From NCBI GenBank assembly GCA_003354055.1, contig PIVQ01000082.1:1-17352 (forward strand): DNA of 17,352 nt, written 5' to 3'. Of the stretch, positions 1 through 8,177 are shown piece by piece. The notes under the pieces are model-generated. The model ran no database searches. It saw only the letters and a list, made by a program, of their open reading frames with translations, and was not told the DNA's origin. The DNA is from Desulfobacteraceae bacterium (lineage in GTDB: Bacteria > Desulfobacterota > Desulfobacteria > Desulfobacterales > Desulfobacteraceae). Position numbers and translations under genes: made by a program. Every line of letters starts with the position of its first letter. Position 1 is the stretch's first letter.

Positions 1-157
1 AGATCTCCTTGGAAATCATAGAAAGTTCATCCTGAACCGGAGTTTTCTCCATCCGCGCTTTCCACTGAGCAATTGACGGTCGGCCTGAAGTTGATTTTTT
101 CTCCCACCTTTTTTTCAGCTTGTCCGGTGAAAACAGATTCTCTAATCGGTCATTCAT
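1..157 (-). CDS. N-terminal part of an unrecognised protein (runs off the left edge)
   Basis: Reading the minus strand from an ATG at 157, the frame stays open for 52 codons to the window edge, beginning MNDRLENLFSPDKLKKRWEK. The visible part is strongly charged (many Lys, Arg, Glu), with no signal peptide or membrane segment, so it looks like the start of a cytoplasmic protein. A GAAAG stretch a few bases before the ATG could serve as a weak ribosome binding site, and a sigma-70-like promoter lies just upstream. I do not recognise the family and most of the protein is outside the window. It is transcribed divergently from the suhB-type gene. Confidence 0.6.
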   Translation of the reverse strand, partial: MNDRLENLFSPDKLKKRWEKKSTSGRPSIAQWKARMEKTPVQDELSMISKEI

Positions 158-189
158 GAATTACTTTCAGTTTAAAGGTTAGCTTTTGA

Positions 190-218
190 ACAATACCGTA
201 ACAATTGGGTAAAATCAA
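190..218 (-). promoter_or_regulatory. Candidate sigma-70 promoter for the left-edge gene
   Basis: On the minus strand TTGATT (213-218) and TATTGT (190-195) are separated by 17 bp. Each matches four of six consensus bases. The predicted transcript would start about 25 bases before the ATG at 157. This is sequence resemblance only. Confidence 0.4.
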
Positions 219-384
219 ACGGTACTTCAGAATATAGCAAATCCTGTGCCACCCTCAAAACCTTATGTTTTAGGGGATAATTACCATATCAGGAGGCCAT
301 AAGTGCCAACAAACTTGCCGAATTTTAGTTTTTTTTAAAATACTACCAATGAACTTGGCAAATTCCTGCCCTTGAAACACTTTC

Positions 385-428
385 GCAACAACCAAGATAC
401 AAGTCTGCAACAACTAAGATACAAGTTT
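385..428. repeat. Two tandem copies of a 22-bp unit
   Basis: GCAACAACCAAGATACAAGT plus CT (385-406) is followed directly by GCAACAACTAAGATACAAGT plus TT (407-428). The copies differ at two positions, both C to T. There are only two units and no spacer, so this is a local duplication, not a CRISPR array. It could be a doubled regulator site or a replication-slippage product. Confidence 0.8.
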
Positions 429-528
429 GTTCCTTAGTTCCTCTATAGTTCCAGAGTACAAACAGATCATTAACAGAAACAATTAAGAGTAAAAAAACGT
501 ACCGGATATATCTGCGTTTGCCCTGGTC

Positions 529-537
529 TGTTATACT
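529..537 (+). promoter_or_regulatory. Candidate extended -10 promoter for the suhB-type gene
   Basis: TG-T-TATACT forms an extended -10 element (TGn followed by five of six consensus bases). No good -35 box lies 16-18 bp upstream, which is usual for extended -10 promoters. The start would fall near 544, about 65 bases before the start codon. Confidence 0.35.
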
Positions 538-550
538 TTATCTTTTCAAA

Positions 551-570
551 TTATGGCGGATATGCCATAA
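551..570. promoter_or_regulatory. Palindrome, possible operator
   Basis: TTATGGC and GCCATAA form a perfect 7-bp inverted repeat around the spacer GGATAT. It lies just downstream of the candidate -10 element and about 40 bases before the suhB-type start codon. That place suits a repressor site or a leader hairpin. No regulator is identified. Confidence 0.4.
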
Positions 571-609
571 TAATAGCTTGAATATTAATAGAATAACAGT
601 GGTGAAGCT

Positions 610-1374
610 TTGATACCCTTTGTAACCCGACTGGCCAGACAGGCCGGTCAAATCTGTCTAAATGAACAGACAAAACTGACCTCCGGTGACGTAGCATTTA
701 AAAATCCCAAAGACCTGGTTACGGTGACAGACAAGAATGTTGAGGCCTTCCTTGTTAAAGAACTTATGCATGCCTATCCGGACCATGGTATTCTTGGCGA
801 AGAAACCGGTGTAAAGCAAAGCGAGTCGTCTTACCGGTGGATCATTGATCCCATTGACGGGACCACCTCTTTTGTTCACAACCAGCCGTTTTACGGCGTA
901 AGTATCGCCCTTGAAAAAGCCGGAGAGCTGATTCTCGGTGTGGTTTATGCACCAGTACTTGACCAAATGTTTTATGCAGAAAAGGGAAAAGGGGCGTTTT
1001 TAAACAATACCCCCATCCGGGTTTCGAATACAAGCGCACTTGACCAGGCAGTCATGGCCACGGGATTCGCCTGCCTCAGAGATGGCGGGCCCGACAACAA
1101 CCTTACTCATTTTAACCATATTGTTCCTCAGCTTCGTGACATCCGCCGGTACGGGTCTGCAGCCCTTGACCTCTGTTATACCGCCTGCGGTAGATTAGAC
1201 GGATACTGGGAAATGAACCTTAACATCTACGACGTTGCTGCAGGGGTTGTCATACTAAGAGAAGCCTGCGGCAGGGTCAGTGATTTCTCAGGAGACAAAT
1301 ATTTTCCGGAAAAAGGTATTGCTGCAGCCAACACCCTTCTTCACCCCCAATTAATCGACAACATAAAAGATTAA
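610..1374 (+). CDS. suhB: Inositol-1-monophosphatase family protein (SuhB-like)
   Basis: A 254-residue Mg2+-dependent phosphatase of the inositol monophosphatase family, close to the length of E. coli SuhB (267). The family signatures are present: GEETG at 63-67, WIIDPIDGTTSFVH at 77-90 with metal ligands Asp80 and Asp83, and a C-terminal YDVAAG at about 207-212 whose Asp208 is the last ligand (usually WDVAAG). The start is a TTG: the frame has a stop at 589-591 and no ATG or GTG between that stop and 610, and GGTGAAG just before the TTG can act as a ribosome binding site. The family hydrolyses inositol phosphates, and in E. coli SuhB also takes part in rRNA antitermination. Which role applies here cannot be read from sequence. 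It heads the plus-strand gene run, nine bases before the next gene. Confidence 0.9.
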   Translation: MIPFVTRLARQAGQICLNEQTKLTSGDVAFKNPKDLVTVTDKNVEAFLVKELMHAYPDHGILGEETGVKQSESSYRWIIDPIDGTTSFVHNQPFYGVSIALEKAGELILGVVYAPVLDQMFYAEKGKGAFLNNTPIRVSNTSALDQAVMATGFACLRDGGPDNNLTHFNHIVPQLRDIRRYGSAALDLCYTACGRLDGYWEMNLNIYDVAAGVVILREACGRVSDFSGDKYFPEKGIAAANTLLHPQLIDNIKD

Positions 1375-1383
1375 CCCTCAGGT

Positions 1384-1638
1384 ATGGCTATGTATATAAT
1401 TTTCAGCATAATTTTCGTTTTAAGTCTTGCAGGCGGTGCTGCCTGGAGTTATATAAACAACCTGGCGGTTTTTGAAACCCTGGTCAGCATGACGGTAGCC
1501 GGATTCATCGGATCCAGCATTATCGCTATGATTTTTTCCTATCTTTATTTTTACCAGAAAGAGACGGATAAGGAAAAAGTCCAGCGTTTGCAGGAGGAAA
1601 TTAATGAAATTAAAGACATCAAAAGAATAGAACAATGA
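1384..1638 (+). CDS. Small two-helix membrane protein with C-terminal coiled coil
   Basis: An 84-residue protein with two hydrophobic helices (about 4-22 and 33-54), joined by a short loop (YINNLAVFE). A charged, heptad-like tail follows (about 58-84, rich in Glu, Lys, Gln) that looks coiled-coil and cytoplasmic. A second ATG two codons downstream is an equally possible start, since the ribosome binding site (CTCAGGT) is weak. The stop overlaps the start of rbgA by four bases (ATGA), so the two are probably translationally coupled. I do not recognise a family with confidence. The layout (two helices then a basic/acidic coiled coil) recalls LapA/DUF1049 proteins, but the sequence match is too weak to name it. 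Function is unknown. Confidence 0.75.
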   Translation: MAMYIIFSIIFVLSLAGGAAWSYINNLAVFETLVSMTVAGFIGSSIIAMIFSYLYFYQKETDKEKVQRLQEEINEIKDIKRIEQ

Positions 1639-2495
1639 ATATTCAATGGTACCCCGGCCATATGCTGGAAACAAAAAATAAACTGAGAGATTCCATTTCC
1701 AAGGTGGATGCCATTCTGGAGATTCTGGATGCACGATTACCTGTTGCCAGTGCGAATCCATTTGTCGACAAATTAGGACAAGGCAAGACAAGGTTAAAGG
1801 TTCTCAATAAAACTGACCTTGCAGATCCTGATACAACCCGGGCATGGCTGGATTACTTTAAAACGGACCAGAACATCCGCGCCATTGCCATCTGCGGTAC
1901 CCAGGCCGGGCAGGCGGCCCAGGCCCTGAGTGATTGCGTATCCCAGATCCAGCGAAACAAAGCCAGAAAGGCCAAGGTTATGGTGGTGGGCATCCCGAAT
2001 ACGGGAAAGTCCACGATTTTAAATACCCTGGCCGGAAAAAAAGTGGCTAAAACAGGTAATGTGCCGGCAATCACCCGCCATCAACAGCGGACAAGCCTTA
2101 AAAATAATATTGATATCTACGATACCCCGGGCATTTTATGGCCGGTGATCGAACCCAAGGAGAGAGCTCTGATTCTGGCCGCCTCAGGTGCGATTTCAGA
2201 TACCGCAATTGACTACTATGAAATTGCTTTTTTTGCAGGAAACCTGCTTCTCGAACGGTATCCGGATAACCTTCTTGCAAGGTACAATTTTCTTGACCTT
2301 CTGCCCCGGGATGCGTCTGAACTCATAGAGGCCATCGGCAAGGCCAGGGGATGCCTGAAAAAAGGCGGAGTGATCAATTATCAAAAAGCCTCTGAACTGA
2401 TGATTCGGGATCTTCGGTCCGGTAAAATCGGCCAGATCAGTTTTGAAACCCCAAAGGATATTGAATCGACCAATGAGACCAGCCAAGACAGCTAA
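1635..2495 (+). CDS. rbgA: Circularly permuted ribosome-assembly GTPase RbgA/YlqF
   Basis: A 286-residue GTPase of the YlqF/YawG family, about the length of B. subtilis RbgA. The G motifs occur in the permuted order typical of the family: DARLP at 32-36, G4 NKTD at 58-61, G1 GIPNTGKS at 119-126, a G2 Thr near 147 and G3 DTPG at 163-166. The N-terminal WYPGHM is also family-typical. The C-terminal helical part (about 180-275) matches the region RbgA uses to contact ribosomal RNA. The known role is late assembly of the 50S subunit in the cytoplasm. The start overlaps the previous gene by four bases, and the 3' end overlaps the next gene by 23 bases, so the three are likely co-transcribed. Confidence 0.92.
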   Translation: MNIQWYPGHMLETKNKLRDSISKVDAILEILDARLPVASANPFVDKLGQGKTRLKVLNKTDLADPDTTRAWLDYFKTDQNIRAIAICGTQAGQAAQALSDCVSQIQRNKARKAKVMVVGIPNTGKSTILNTLAGKKVAKTGNVPAITRHQQRTSLKNNIDIYDTPGILWPVIEPKERALILAASGAISDTAIDYYEIAFFAGNLLLERYPDNLLARYNFLDLLPRDASELIEAIGKARGCLKKGGVINYQKASELMIRDLRSGKIGQISFETPKDIESTNETSQDS

Positions 2496-4530
2496 GCAAA
2501 GGTTCGGGGCCACTGCATTTTTCTTTGCCCTTGTTACAATTTTTCTGGTTCAACCTAGCCTTGCCGCAATTGAGCCACTGGCCCCCCTGAAAGCTCATTC
2601 CAGTCAATGTGTTTCAATTGTAAGGGCGCTTGAACGTTCCCATTTCACAGGAAAAAAAATGGACACCACCATGTCCGCACAGGTGTTTGACCGGTATCTC
2701 AAACATTTGGATCCCGGCAAGCATCTGCTGACCCGGGCTGACATGGATGAATTCGAACCCTTTCGCTTTTTAATGCATCGGTCGGTAAAAAGAGGGGATC
2801 TAGGCCCTGCCTATGAAATTTTCAATCGATACCAGGTTAGGTCATCCCAAAGGCTCAACTATATCCTGGAATCGATCAAAACCTGGGAAACGGATATGGA
2901 TTTCACTAAAGATGAGACCATTGTCATTGACAATGAGATCCGGTCGTTTGTTCCGGAATCCTCCGACCTGTTCCCATTGTGGAAAAAAGAATTAAAAAAC
3001 CATATCATCACCCTGAAAATAGACGGTCAGGACAATGGGAAGATCAGCGAAACCCTTGAAAAAATATACACAAACCGCCTGGCTCGCCTGGCTCAGACCC
3101 ATACAAGGGATGTGTTTCAACTGTTTATGAATGCAGTCACATCCTCTTTTGATCCCCATACCCAGTATTTTCCGCCCAGAGCATCTGAGGATTTTGATAT
3201 TCATATGAGTCTTTCTCTGGAAGGCATCGGGGCGGTACTTCAGAATGAATACGAATACACCAAGGTGGTCCGTATCATTCCCAAAGGCCCTGCAGACAAA
3301 TCCCATCTGCTGATGCCCGGGGATAAAATCATCGGTGTGGGCCAGGGCAAGGACGGAGAAATAAAAGACACCATAGGCCAGCGCATTGATGATGTGGTAA
3401 AATTAATCCGGGGACCGAAAGATACCTATGTCAGGCTTAAAATCATCCCAGCCAAAAAGGCCGGTGCCACCAACACCATCAGTATCAGACGGGACAAGGT
3501 GAAGCTGGAAGAACAATCAGCTCAAAAAAAGGTAATATCTGTTACCACAGATGGGCAAACCTTTAAAATAGGCATCATAGAGATACCGAATTTCTATATT
3601 GATTTTGCAGCCTACCACCGTGGAGAAGAGGATTACAAGAGCACCAGTAAAGATGTTGAAAAACTCTTAATTGAGCTTGAAAAAGAAAACATTGACGGGC
3701 TTATCGTGGATCTGCGGGACAACGGCGGCGGCTCACTTAAGGAGGCCAATGATTTAACCGGACTTTTTCTTAAGTCAGGTCCCACGGTTCAGATTAAAAC
3801 CAAAAACCGAATTTCAAGGTTGTACGACCAGGACCCTGCCATTGCCTATACAGGTCCCTTGGTGGTCTTAATGAACAGGATGAGTGCCTCCGCCTCTGAA
3901 ATTTTTGCAGGGGCCATTAAAGATTATAACCGGGGTCTCATTGTGGGCACCCGCAGCTTCGGCAAGGGCACGGTTCAGGAACTCAAACCACTGGGAGACG
4001 GCCGACTTAAATTGACCTCTGCCAAATTTTACAGGGTATCCGGAAAAAGTACCCAGCACAAAGGAATCGAACCGGATATTTTGTTTCCAAGGCTATATAA
4101 GGTAAAGCATACTGGAGAGAGTGCCCTTGACGGCGCACTGCTCTGGGACAGAATCATGACCACCCGTTACAATGCCTATCGTCCCATGGCTCCGTTGCTT
4201 CCACTCTTGTCCGACCGGTATACCCAGCGGGCAGCCCAGGCTCCGGGCATGATCTATCTGAAAAAGAGAATTGACATGGCCAATGCCCTTGGCGACCTTG
4301 ATACTCTGTCGCTAAACCTTGCGGACAGGAAAGCATTGGACCGCAGTCAGGCAGACCAGGAACTGGACCTTGAAAACGACTTCCGCAAGAAAAATGGAGA
4401 GGCCCCCCTGGCATCTTTAGATGAGACAAGCCCGAAAATAAAAGAGTTTAAGGAAATCCTTCTGGAACAAACCCAATACCTGGCAGCCGATTTTATTGAT
4501 AAAAGCCGGGAACTTGGATATTACTGGTAG
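2473..4530 (+). CDS. prc: Periplasmic tail-specific protease (C-terminal processing peptidase, S41)
   Basis: A 685-residue homologue of E. coli Prc/Tsp (682 residues), which trims and degrades periplasmic proteins from exposed C termini. Order of parts: signal peptide at 1-31 (basic start, hydrophobic core, cut near PSLA), N-terminal Prc domain to about 240, PDZ domain at about 245-325 (LEGIGAVL... to VRLKI), S41 protease domain at about 340-540, and the Prc-type C-terminal extension. The Ser-Lys dyad is visible: the middle Ser of SASASEIF (Ser473) and the Lys of FGKGT (Lys498), 25 residues apart as in Prc. I chose the ATG at 2473 because signal-peptide geometry fits it; TTG codons at 2443 and 2461 are in frame but would add a pre-signal tail. 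The start lies inside the end of rbgA. The gene is followed 41 bases later by ppiC. Confidence 0.93.
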   Translation: MRPAKTAKQRFGATAFFFALVTIFLVQPSLAAIEPLAPLKAHSSQCVSIVRALERSHFTGKKMDTTMSAQVFDRYLKHLDPGKHLLTRADMDEFEPFRFLMHRSVKRGDLGPAYEIFNRYQVRSSQRLNYILESIKTWETDMDFTKDETIVIDNEIRSFVPESSDLFPLWKKELKNHIITLKIDGQDNGKISETLEKIYTNRLARLAQTHTRDVFQLFMNAVTSSFDPHTQYFPPRASEDFDIHMSLSLEGIGAVLQNEYEYTKVVRIIPKGPADKSHLLMPGDKIIGVGQGKDGEIKDTIGQRIDDVVKLIRGPKDTYVRLKIIPAKKAGATNTISIRRDKVKLEEQSAQKKVISVTTDGQTFKIGIIEIPNFYIDFAAYHRGEEDYKSTSKDVEKLLIELEKENIDGLIVDLRDNGGGSLKEANDLTGLFLKSGPTVQIKTKNRISRLYDQDPAIAYTGPLVVLMNRMSASASEIFAGAIKDYNRGLIVGTRSFGKGTVQELKPLGDGRLKLTSAKFYRVSGKSTQHKGIEPDILFPRLYKVKHTGESALDGALLWDRIMTTRYNAYRPMAPLLPLLSDRYTQRAAQAPGMIYLKKRIDMANALGDLDTLSLNLADRKALDRSQADQELDLENDFRKKNGEAPLASLDETSPKIKEFKEILLEQTQYLAADFIDKSRELGYYW

Positions 4531-4571
4531 GATAACCCATATAACCCAACATGAATTTAAAGGAGAGTAAC

Positions 4572-4853
4572 ATGGCTAGAGCCAGCGCAAGGCATATACT
4601 TGTAGAGAGTGAAGATTTTTGCAAAGAATTGATTGAAAAAATAAAAGACGGCACCGATTTCGGTGAATTGGCGAAAGAGCACTCCAAATGCCCTTCAGGA
4701 GCCAACGGGGGAGATCTTGGCGAGTTTGGCCCAGGCCAGATGGTACCTGAATTTGACACCGTTGTATTCAACGAAAGTGTTGGTGAGCCCCATGGTCCTG
4801 TAAAAACCGATTTTGGCTTTCATATCGTTGAAGTCACAAACCGCACTGAATAA
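4572..4853 (+). CDS. ppiC: Parvulin-type peptidyl-prolyl isomerase PpiC
   Basis: A 93-residue single-domain parvulin, the same length as E. coli PpiC (Par10), which catalyses cis/trans isomerisation of X-Pro bonds in the cytoplasm. Conserved family stretches run through it: ARHILV at the start, [35 protein letters not shown] and the C-terminal FGFHIVEV. The chosen ATG is preceded by AAAGGAGA at ideal spacing. An upstream in-frame ATG at 4551 has no such site, so the longer form is unlikely. There is no signal peptide. It sits between prc and the AsmA-family gene and probably shares their transcript up to the hairpin at 4863-4891. Confidence 0.93.
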   Translation: MARASARHILVESEDFCKELIEKIKDGTDFGELAKEHSKCPSGANGGDLGEFGPGQMVPEFDTVVFNESVGEPHGPVKTDFGFHIVEVTNRTE

Positions 4854-4862
4854 GTCTATTGT

Positions 4863-4891
4863 CCCCCTGTCAGTTACCTGCTGACAGGGGG
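4863..4891 (+). promoter_or_regulatory. GC-rich hairpin between ppiC and the AsmA-family gene
   Basis: CCCCCTGTCAG and CTGACAGGGGG make a perfect 11-bp stem around the loop TTACCTG. No T-run follows, so it is not a classic intrinsic terminator. It may stabilise the upstream mRNA end, cause partial termination, or affect translation of the next gene, because the purine-rich AGGGGG in its 3' arm is the only Shine-Dalgarno-like stretch before that start. Confidence 0.7.
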
Positions 4892-4907
4892 CAGTTCTCT
4901 ACACATC

Positions 4908-7900
4908 ATGTTTTCAAACAAAAAAATCATAAAAAGGGTCGCCCTGTACCTAACGGCATCGGTTATTGCTCTGGTACTCGTGTCCCCCTATCTCATCGAG
5001 CCTTTGATCAACTCAAGGCTTCTTAAATCCAGATTATCCACAGAGATTGAAAAGATGTCAGGGGTCACCATTGAGCCGGATACAATCGAATTCATGCTAT
5101 TTCCCCTCCTGGGTATCCGTTTTCTGGATTTTGAGCATGCATTTAATGACCAGGTTCGTCTGAACATTGACCGCGTTGAAGTTGATCTCGACCTAATCGA
5201 TTTATTCAACCGTCAAATCTCAGTTGAAAAGATTCAAGTGGAAGGTCCCAGGTTCATATACACGCCATCCGAAAACGGCACCTCCTCCCTTCCAGATCTG
5301 GAAGATAGGACCCCGTTTCAATTTAAAATTCCAAAAGATGCAGTTAATCAATTATTTGCCCTTTTTCCAGACAGCCAGGATGATCTTGAAATAACGGTGA
5401 AGCAGGCCAAAACCGACTATTTTGACACCATGGATGCCCAATTCCTGATATTTAAGGACAACCGCGCCATGGTATTCAGTTCCAAGATCAAAGGGATAAA
5501 TCTTAACCGGGGACAGTTGCCGGAGTTTGACCGTCTGACCCAGGGTATGGTTCAGGGAATCCAGGTGAAAGAGATGGCTTTAAATCTTCGTCTGGACCGT
5601 ACTAACACCCTTTACGGAAATGTCCAGGTGACGGCGCCGGGTGTCCGGGTTTCCCAAATTCCTGATAAGCCCCTGTCCGCCAAGGCATTGAATTTGAACT
5701 TTTCCCTTTCAAAAAACCTGATATCAGCACAACTGGCTCCGGCTAAGTTCACCTATCCCAAGGCAGAGCTCGGTATTGAGTTCGAGAATAACTATAAGGC
5801 TAAGCATTCCGCCATCACCTTTACCGGTAATAAGGTAGATATCTCCCAGGCCAGAGAGGTCTGCCTGCCCCTTTTAAAGGGAAACGACGTGGTTGATATC
5901 CTGTTCGACATCCTCAGGGCAGGTATAACCGAAGAGATTACCGTGGGGTTTGAGGCCAAGTCTCTTGCCGAGCTCTTTGACGGAGAAAATCTCGTTTTGA
6001 AAGGATCTGCCTCATCTGCCCGTGTTAAAATTCCTGAAGTGCCTCTGACTGCAGAAAATGTTTATGGAAGTGCAACTGTGAAGAAGGGTATTCTTCACGT
6101 GAAGGCGAAGAAAGGCAGGGCCGCCGGCACCTCCATCACCGGGGGCAATATAGAAGTCGACCTGCTTCAGGATAATGAGGTGCCTTTTAAGGGCAGATTT
6201 ACCTTGAAAGCAGACCTTGAAAAACTCCCCCAGACCCTAATCTCCCTGCTGCCGGATACAGAGCTTGCAAAAGAACTGACACAGGTGAGCAAGATTTCAG
6301 GGCAGGCAGATGCCGTACTGGCGCTTAATATGTCCATGGGTAAAGAGGAACTGGATGTTCGGGTATGGGCCAAGAACATCAATGCAAAGGGTAGATATGA
6401 CCGCATTCCTTTGCCGATACATATTCAGGAAGGATCGTTCTCCTATGAAGAGGACATCGTCATGGTCAGCGACATATCAGGAACGCTGGGTGCAAGCCAG
6501 GTCAAAGGTCTTGATGCCCGAATCGTTATTTCCGAGACACTGAACCTGGATATAAAAAAGGCAACTGCCCTTCTCAGCCTTGAAGACCTTGTTCCCTGGA
6601 TGAAGTCTAACCCGACTGTAATCGCACTTATACACCCGGCCAAAGAACTGAAGGGTACACTTGCCCTTGAACAGATCGTTCTGGAAGGCCCCATGTTCAG
6701 TCCGGATCAATGGAAATTCTCTATCCAGGGTTCAGGGGACAATATAGGCATAGGGTATGGAAAAGACCGTTTTTCGATCCAGAAGGTTTCTGGCCGGTTT
6801 GATGTAAACGAACAGACCATGAATGTCAGAGATCTTGAAGCCGAGGTCCTGGATATTTCCTGGCTTGAAGACATAGTTGACCCTGATCATCTTGCCAGCA
6901 TCCGTATGCCCCTTCAGGTCATTGAAGGCAGTATCAAGGAACAAGAGGGGGAGGACTTTCTCCATGGTAAAATTGTTACCCCGGCAGGACCGCTGCTCTC
7001 CTTTGATCTGACGGGCAACTCCATTTCCGATATTGCTCCGGAATTAATTGTCCTTGAGGATCCGGATATCACCAATGTCATGATTATCCCCAACCCGGCC
7101 CCTGACAAACCCAGAATCAATTTTGAGGGCCGCCTCAACACCCTGACCCTGGAAAAGCTCTTTGTTCCAGGCTCGCCGCTTTACAAAAAACTGATTGCCT
7201 TGACAGCAGGCGATCCTATTATCGTTTCCACTGATTCAAACTCACAGTTACATGTAAAAACCGAGAGGCTGAACCTGGATGCATTTTTGGCAAACGATGA
7301 TGAGTCAGATGCAGATGATGAGAAAAAGAATGGTCCAACTCGTCCTCTTCTGGCCCAGAAGAGTCTATTTTTAAAGGCTGATACCCTGATTTATCAAGAT
7401 AAGGAAATAACAGAAGTAGACAGTAAGGTATCGTTTGACCCGGAAAAAACCCGGATTCAGATCCGGCATGCAGACCTCTGCGATTTAAGCGCCAGAGGAT
7501 ATGTTGATTTGTATCACGGCACAGACAATGATAAAGTTATTTCCGAATTTGACATTAAATCTTTAAAGCAAAAAGACATTTCCAATGTACTGGGTTGCCT
7601 TTTCGATACTGATAGTCTCATTGAGGGCCGGTATACCTTTGACAGTGTTCTTAAAAGTCAGGCGTCCCGGGATCTTATTCTCAACCGTCAGAACGGACAT
7701 ATGACCTTCAAAGCCGAGTCCGGGCGAATCTTTAAGGCCACCCTTCTTTCAAGAGTGCTGTCGGTTCTCAATATACTCGGTGATACCGATATCAAACAAG
7801 AGGGATTCGGGTATAAAACCTTTACTGTAGATGCAACGATAAAAGACAGTATTATTCATCTGGACAAGGTATATATTGATGCCGATAATATGGCCATTAT

Positions 7901-8177
7901 TGCCAGCGGCTGGGTTGATGTGCTCAATGACCAACTTGAACTGACCTTTCTGGTGGCTCCCTTTAAAACTATTGATACCATCATTCAAAACATTCCGGTG
8001 GTCAATACGCTACTCAGCGGTCGCCTGATCTCATTTCCCGCCAAGGCTTCCGGCAAATTGTCCGACCCCACTGTGACCCCCCTTCACCCCTCTGCCGTAG
8101 GCAAAGGCATAGTCAACCTCTTCGGAGATCTGATCAAAGCTCCAGTGAGGCTTTTCGAAGGAGACAATCCTAAATGA
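4908..8177 (+). CDS. AsmA-family inner-membrane-anchored periplasmic protein
   Basis: A 1089-residue protein with one N-terminal membrane helix (about 11-30, VALYLTASVIALVLVSPYLI) and a very long periplasmic part. Repeated short beta-rich segments (VEVDLDLIDLF, IQVEGPRFIY, LNIDRVEV) match the N-terminal AsmA pattern. The C-terminal 200 residues (FKAESGRIFKATLLSRVLSVLN, then FTVDATIKDSIIHLDKVYIDAD, ASGWVDVLNDQLELTFLVAPF and SGKLSDPTV) match the conserved AsmA C-terminal module. AsmA, TamB and YhdP proteins are thought to form hydrophobic grooves that carry lipids between inner and outer membranes. Transport here is inferred from the family. An acidic low-complexity linker lies at about 793-808 (NDDESDADDEKKNG). 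The start ATG lacks a well-spaced ribosome binding site. Its stop overlaps the thioesterase start (ATGA). Confidence 0.85.
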   Translation: MFSNKKIIKRVALYLTASVIALVLVSPYLIEPLINSRLLKSRLSTEIEKMSGVTIEPDTIEFMLFPLLGIRFLDFEHAFNDQVRLNIDRVEVDLDLIDLFNRQISVEKIQVEGPRFIYTPSENGTSSLPDLEDRTPFQFKIPKDAVNQLFALFPDSQDDLEITVKQAKTDYFDTMDAQFLIFKDNRAMVFSSKIKGINLNRGQLPEFDRLTQGMVQGIQVKEMALNLRLDRTNTLYGNVQVTAPGVRVSQIPDKPLSAKALNLNFSLSKNLISAQLAPAKFTYPKAELGIEFENNYKAKHSAITFTGNKVDISQAREVCLPLLKGNDVVDILFDILRAGITEEITVGFEAKSLAELFDGENLVLKGSASSARVKIPEVPLTAENVYGSATVKKGILHVKAKKGRAAGTSITGGNIEVDLLQDNEVPFKGRFTLKADLEKLPQTLISLLPDTELAKELTQVSKISGQADAVLALNMSMGKEELDVRVWAKNINAKGRYDRIPLPIHIQEGSFSYEEDIVMVSDISGTLGASQVKGLDARIVISETLNLDIKKATALLSLEDLVPWMKSNPTVIALIHPAKELKGTLALEQIVLEGPMFSPDQWKFSIQGSGDNIGIGYGKDRFSIQKVSGRFDVNEQTMNVRDLEAEVLDISWLEDIVDPDHLASIRMPLQVIEGSIKEQEGEDFLHGKIVTPAGPLLSFDLTGNSISDIAPELIVLEDPDITNVMIIPNPAPDKPRINFEGRLNTLTLEKLFVPGSPLYKKLIALTAGDPIIVSTDSNSQLHVKTERLNLDAFLANDDESDADDEKKNGPTRPLLAQKSLFLKADTLIYQDKEITEVDSKVSFDPEKTRIQIRHADLCDLSARGYVDLYHGTDNDKVISEFDIKSLKQKDISNVLGCLFDTDSLIEGRYTFDSVLKSQASRDLILNRQNGHMTFKAESGRIFKATLLSRVLSVLNILGDTDIKQEGFGYKTFTVDATIKDSIIHLDKVYIDADNMAIIASGWVDVLNDQLELTFLVAPFKTIDTIIQNIPVVNTLLSGRLISFPAKASGKLSDPTVTPLHPSAVGKGIVNLFGDLIKAPVRLFEGDNPK

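Larger units (their letters stand above)
158..609. other. Divergent intergenic region
   Basis: About 450 AT-rich bases separate the left-edge gene from the suhB-type gene. They hold a candidate minus-strand promoter (190-218), a 22-bp tandem duplication (385-428), an extended -10 element (529-537) and a palindrome (551-570). I see no RNA gene or credible protein gene here. An 11-codon GTG frame at 303-338 has a good AGGAGG before it but is too short to call. Confidence 0.6.

Noticed and set aside
303..338. 11-codon GTG frame after a good AGGAGG
   Set aside because: Too short, with low-complexity Phe-rich content and no relation to neighbours. A leader peptide is possible but nothing supports it.
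350..362. 13-base word TGAACTTGGCAAA shared in inverted form with 13034-13046
   Set aside because: In 17 kb read on both strands, a few 13-base matches are expected by chance, and the similarity does not extend.
385..428. Possible CRISPR-like repeats
   Set aside because: Only two units, directly joined with no spacer between them and no cas genes nearby.
2443..2472. Upstream TTG start for Prc
   Set aside because: It would add ten residues before a normal signal peptide; the ATG at 2473 gives a standard basic start and hydrophobic core.
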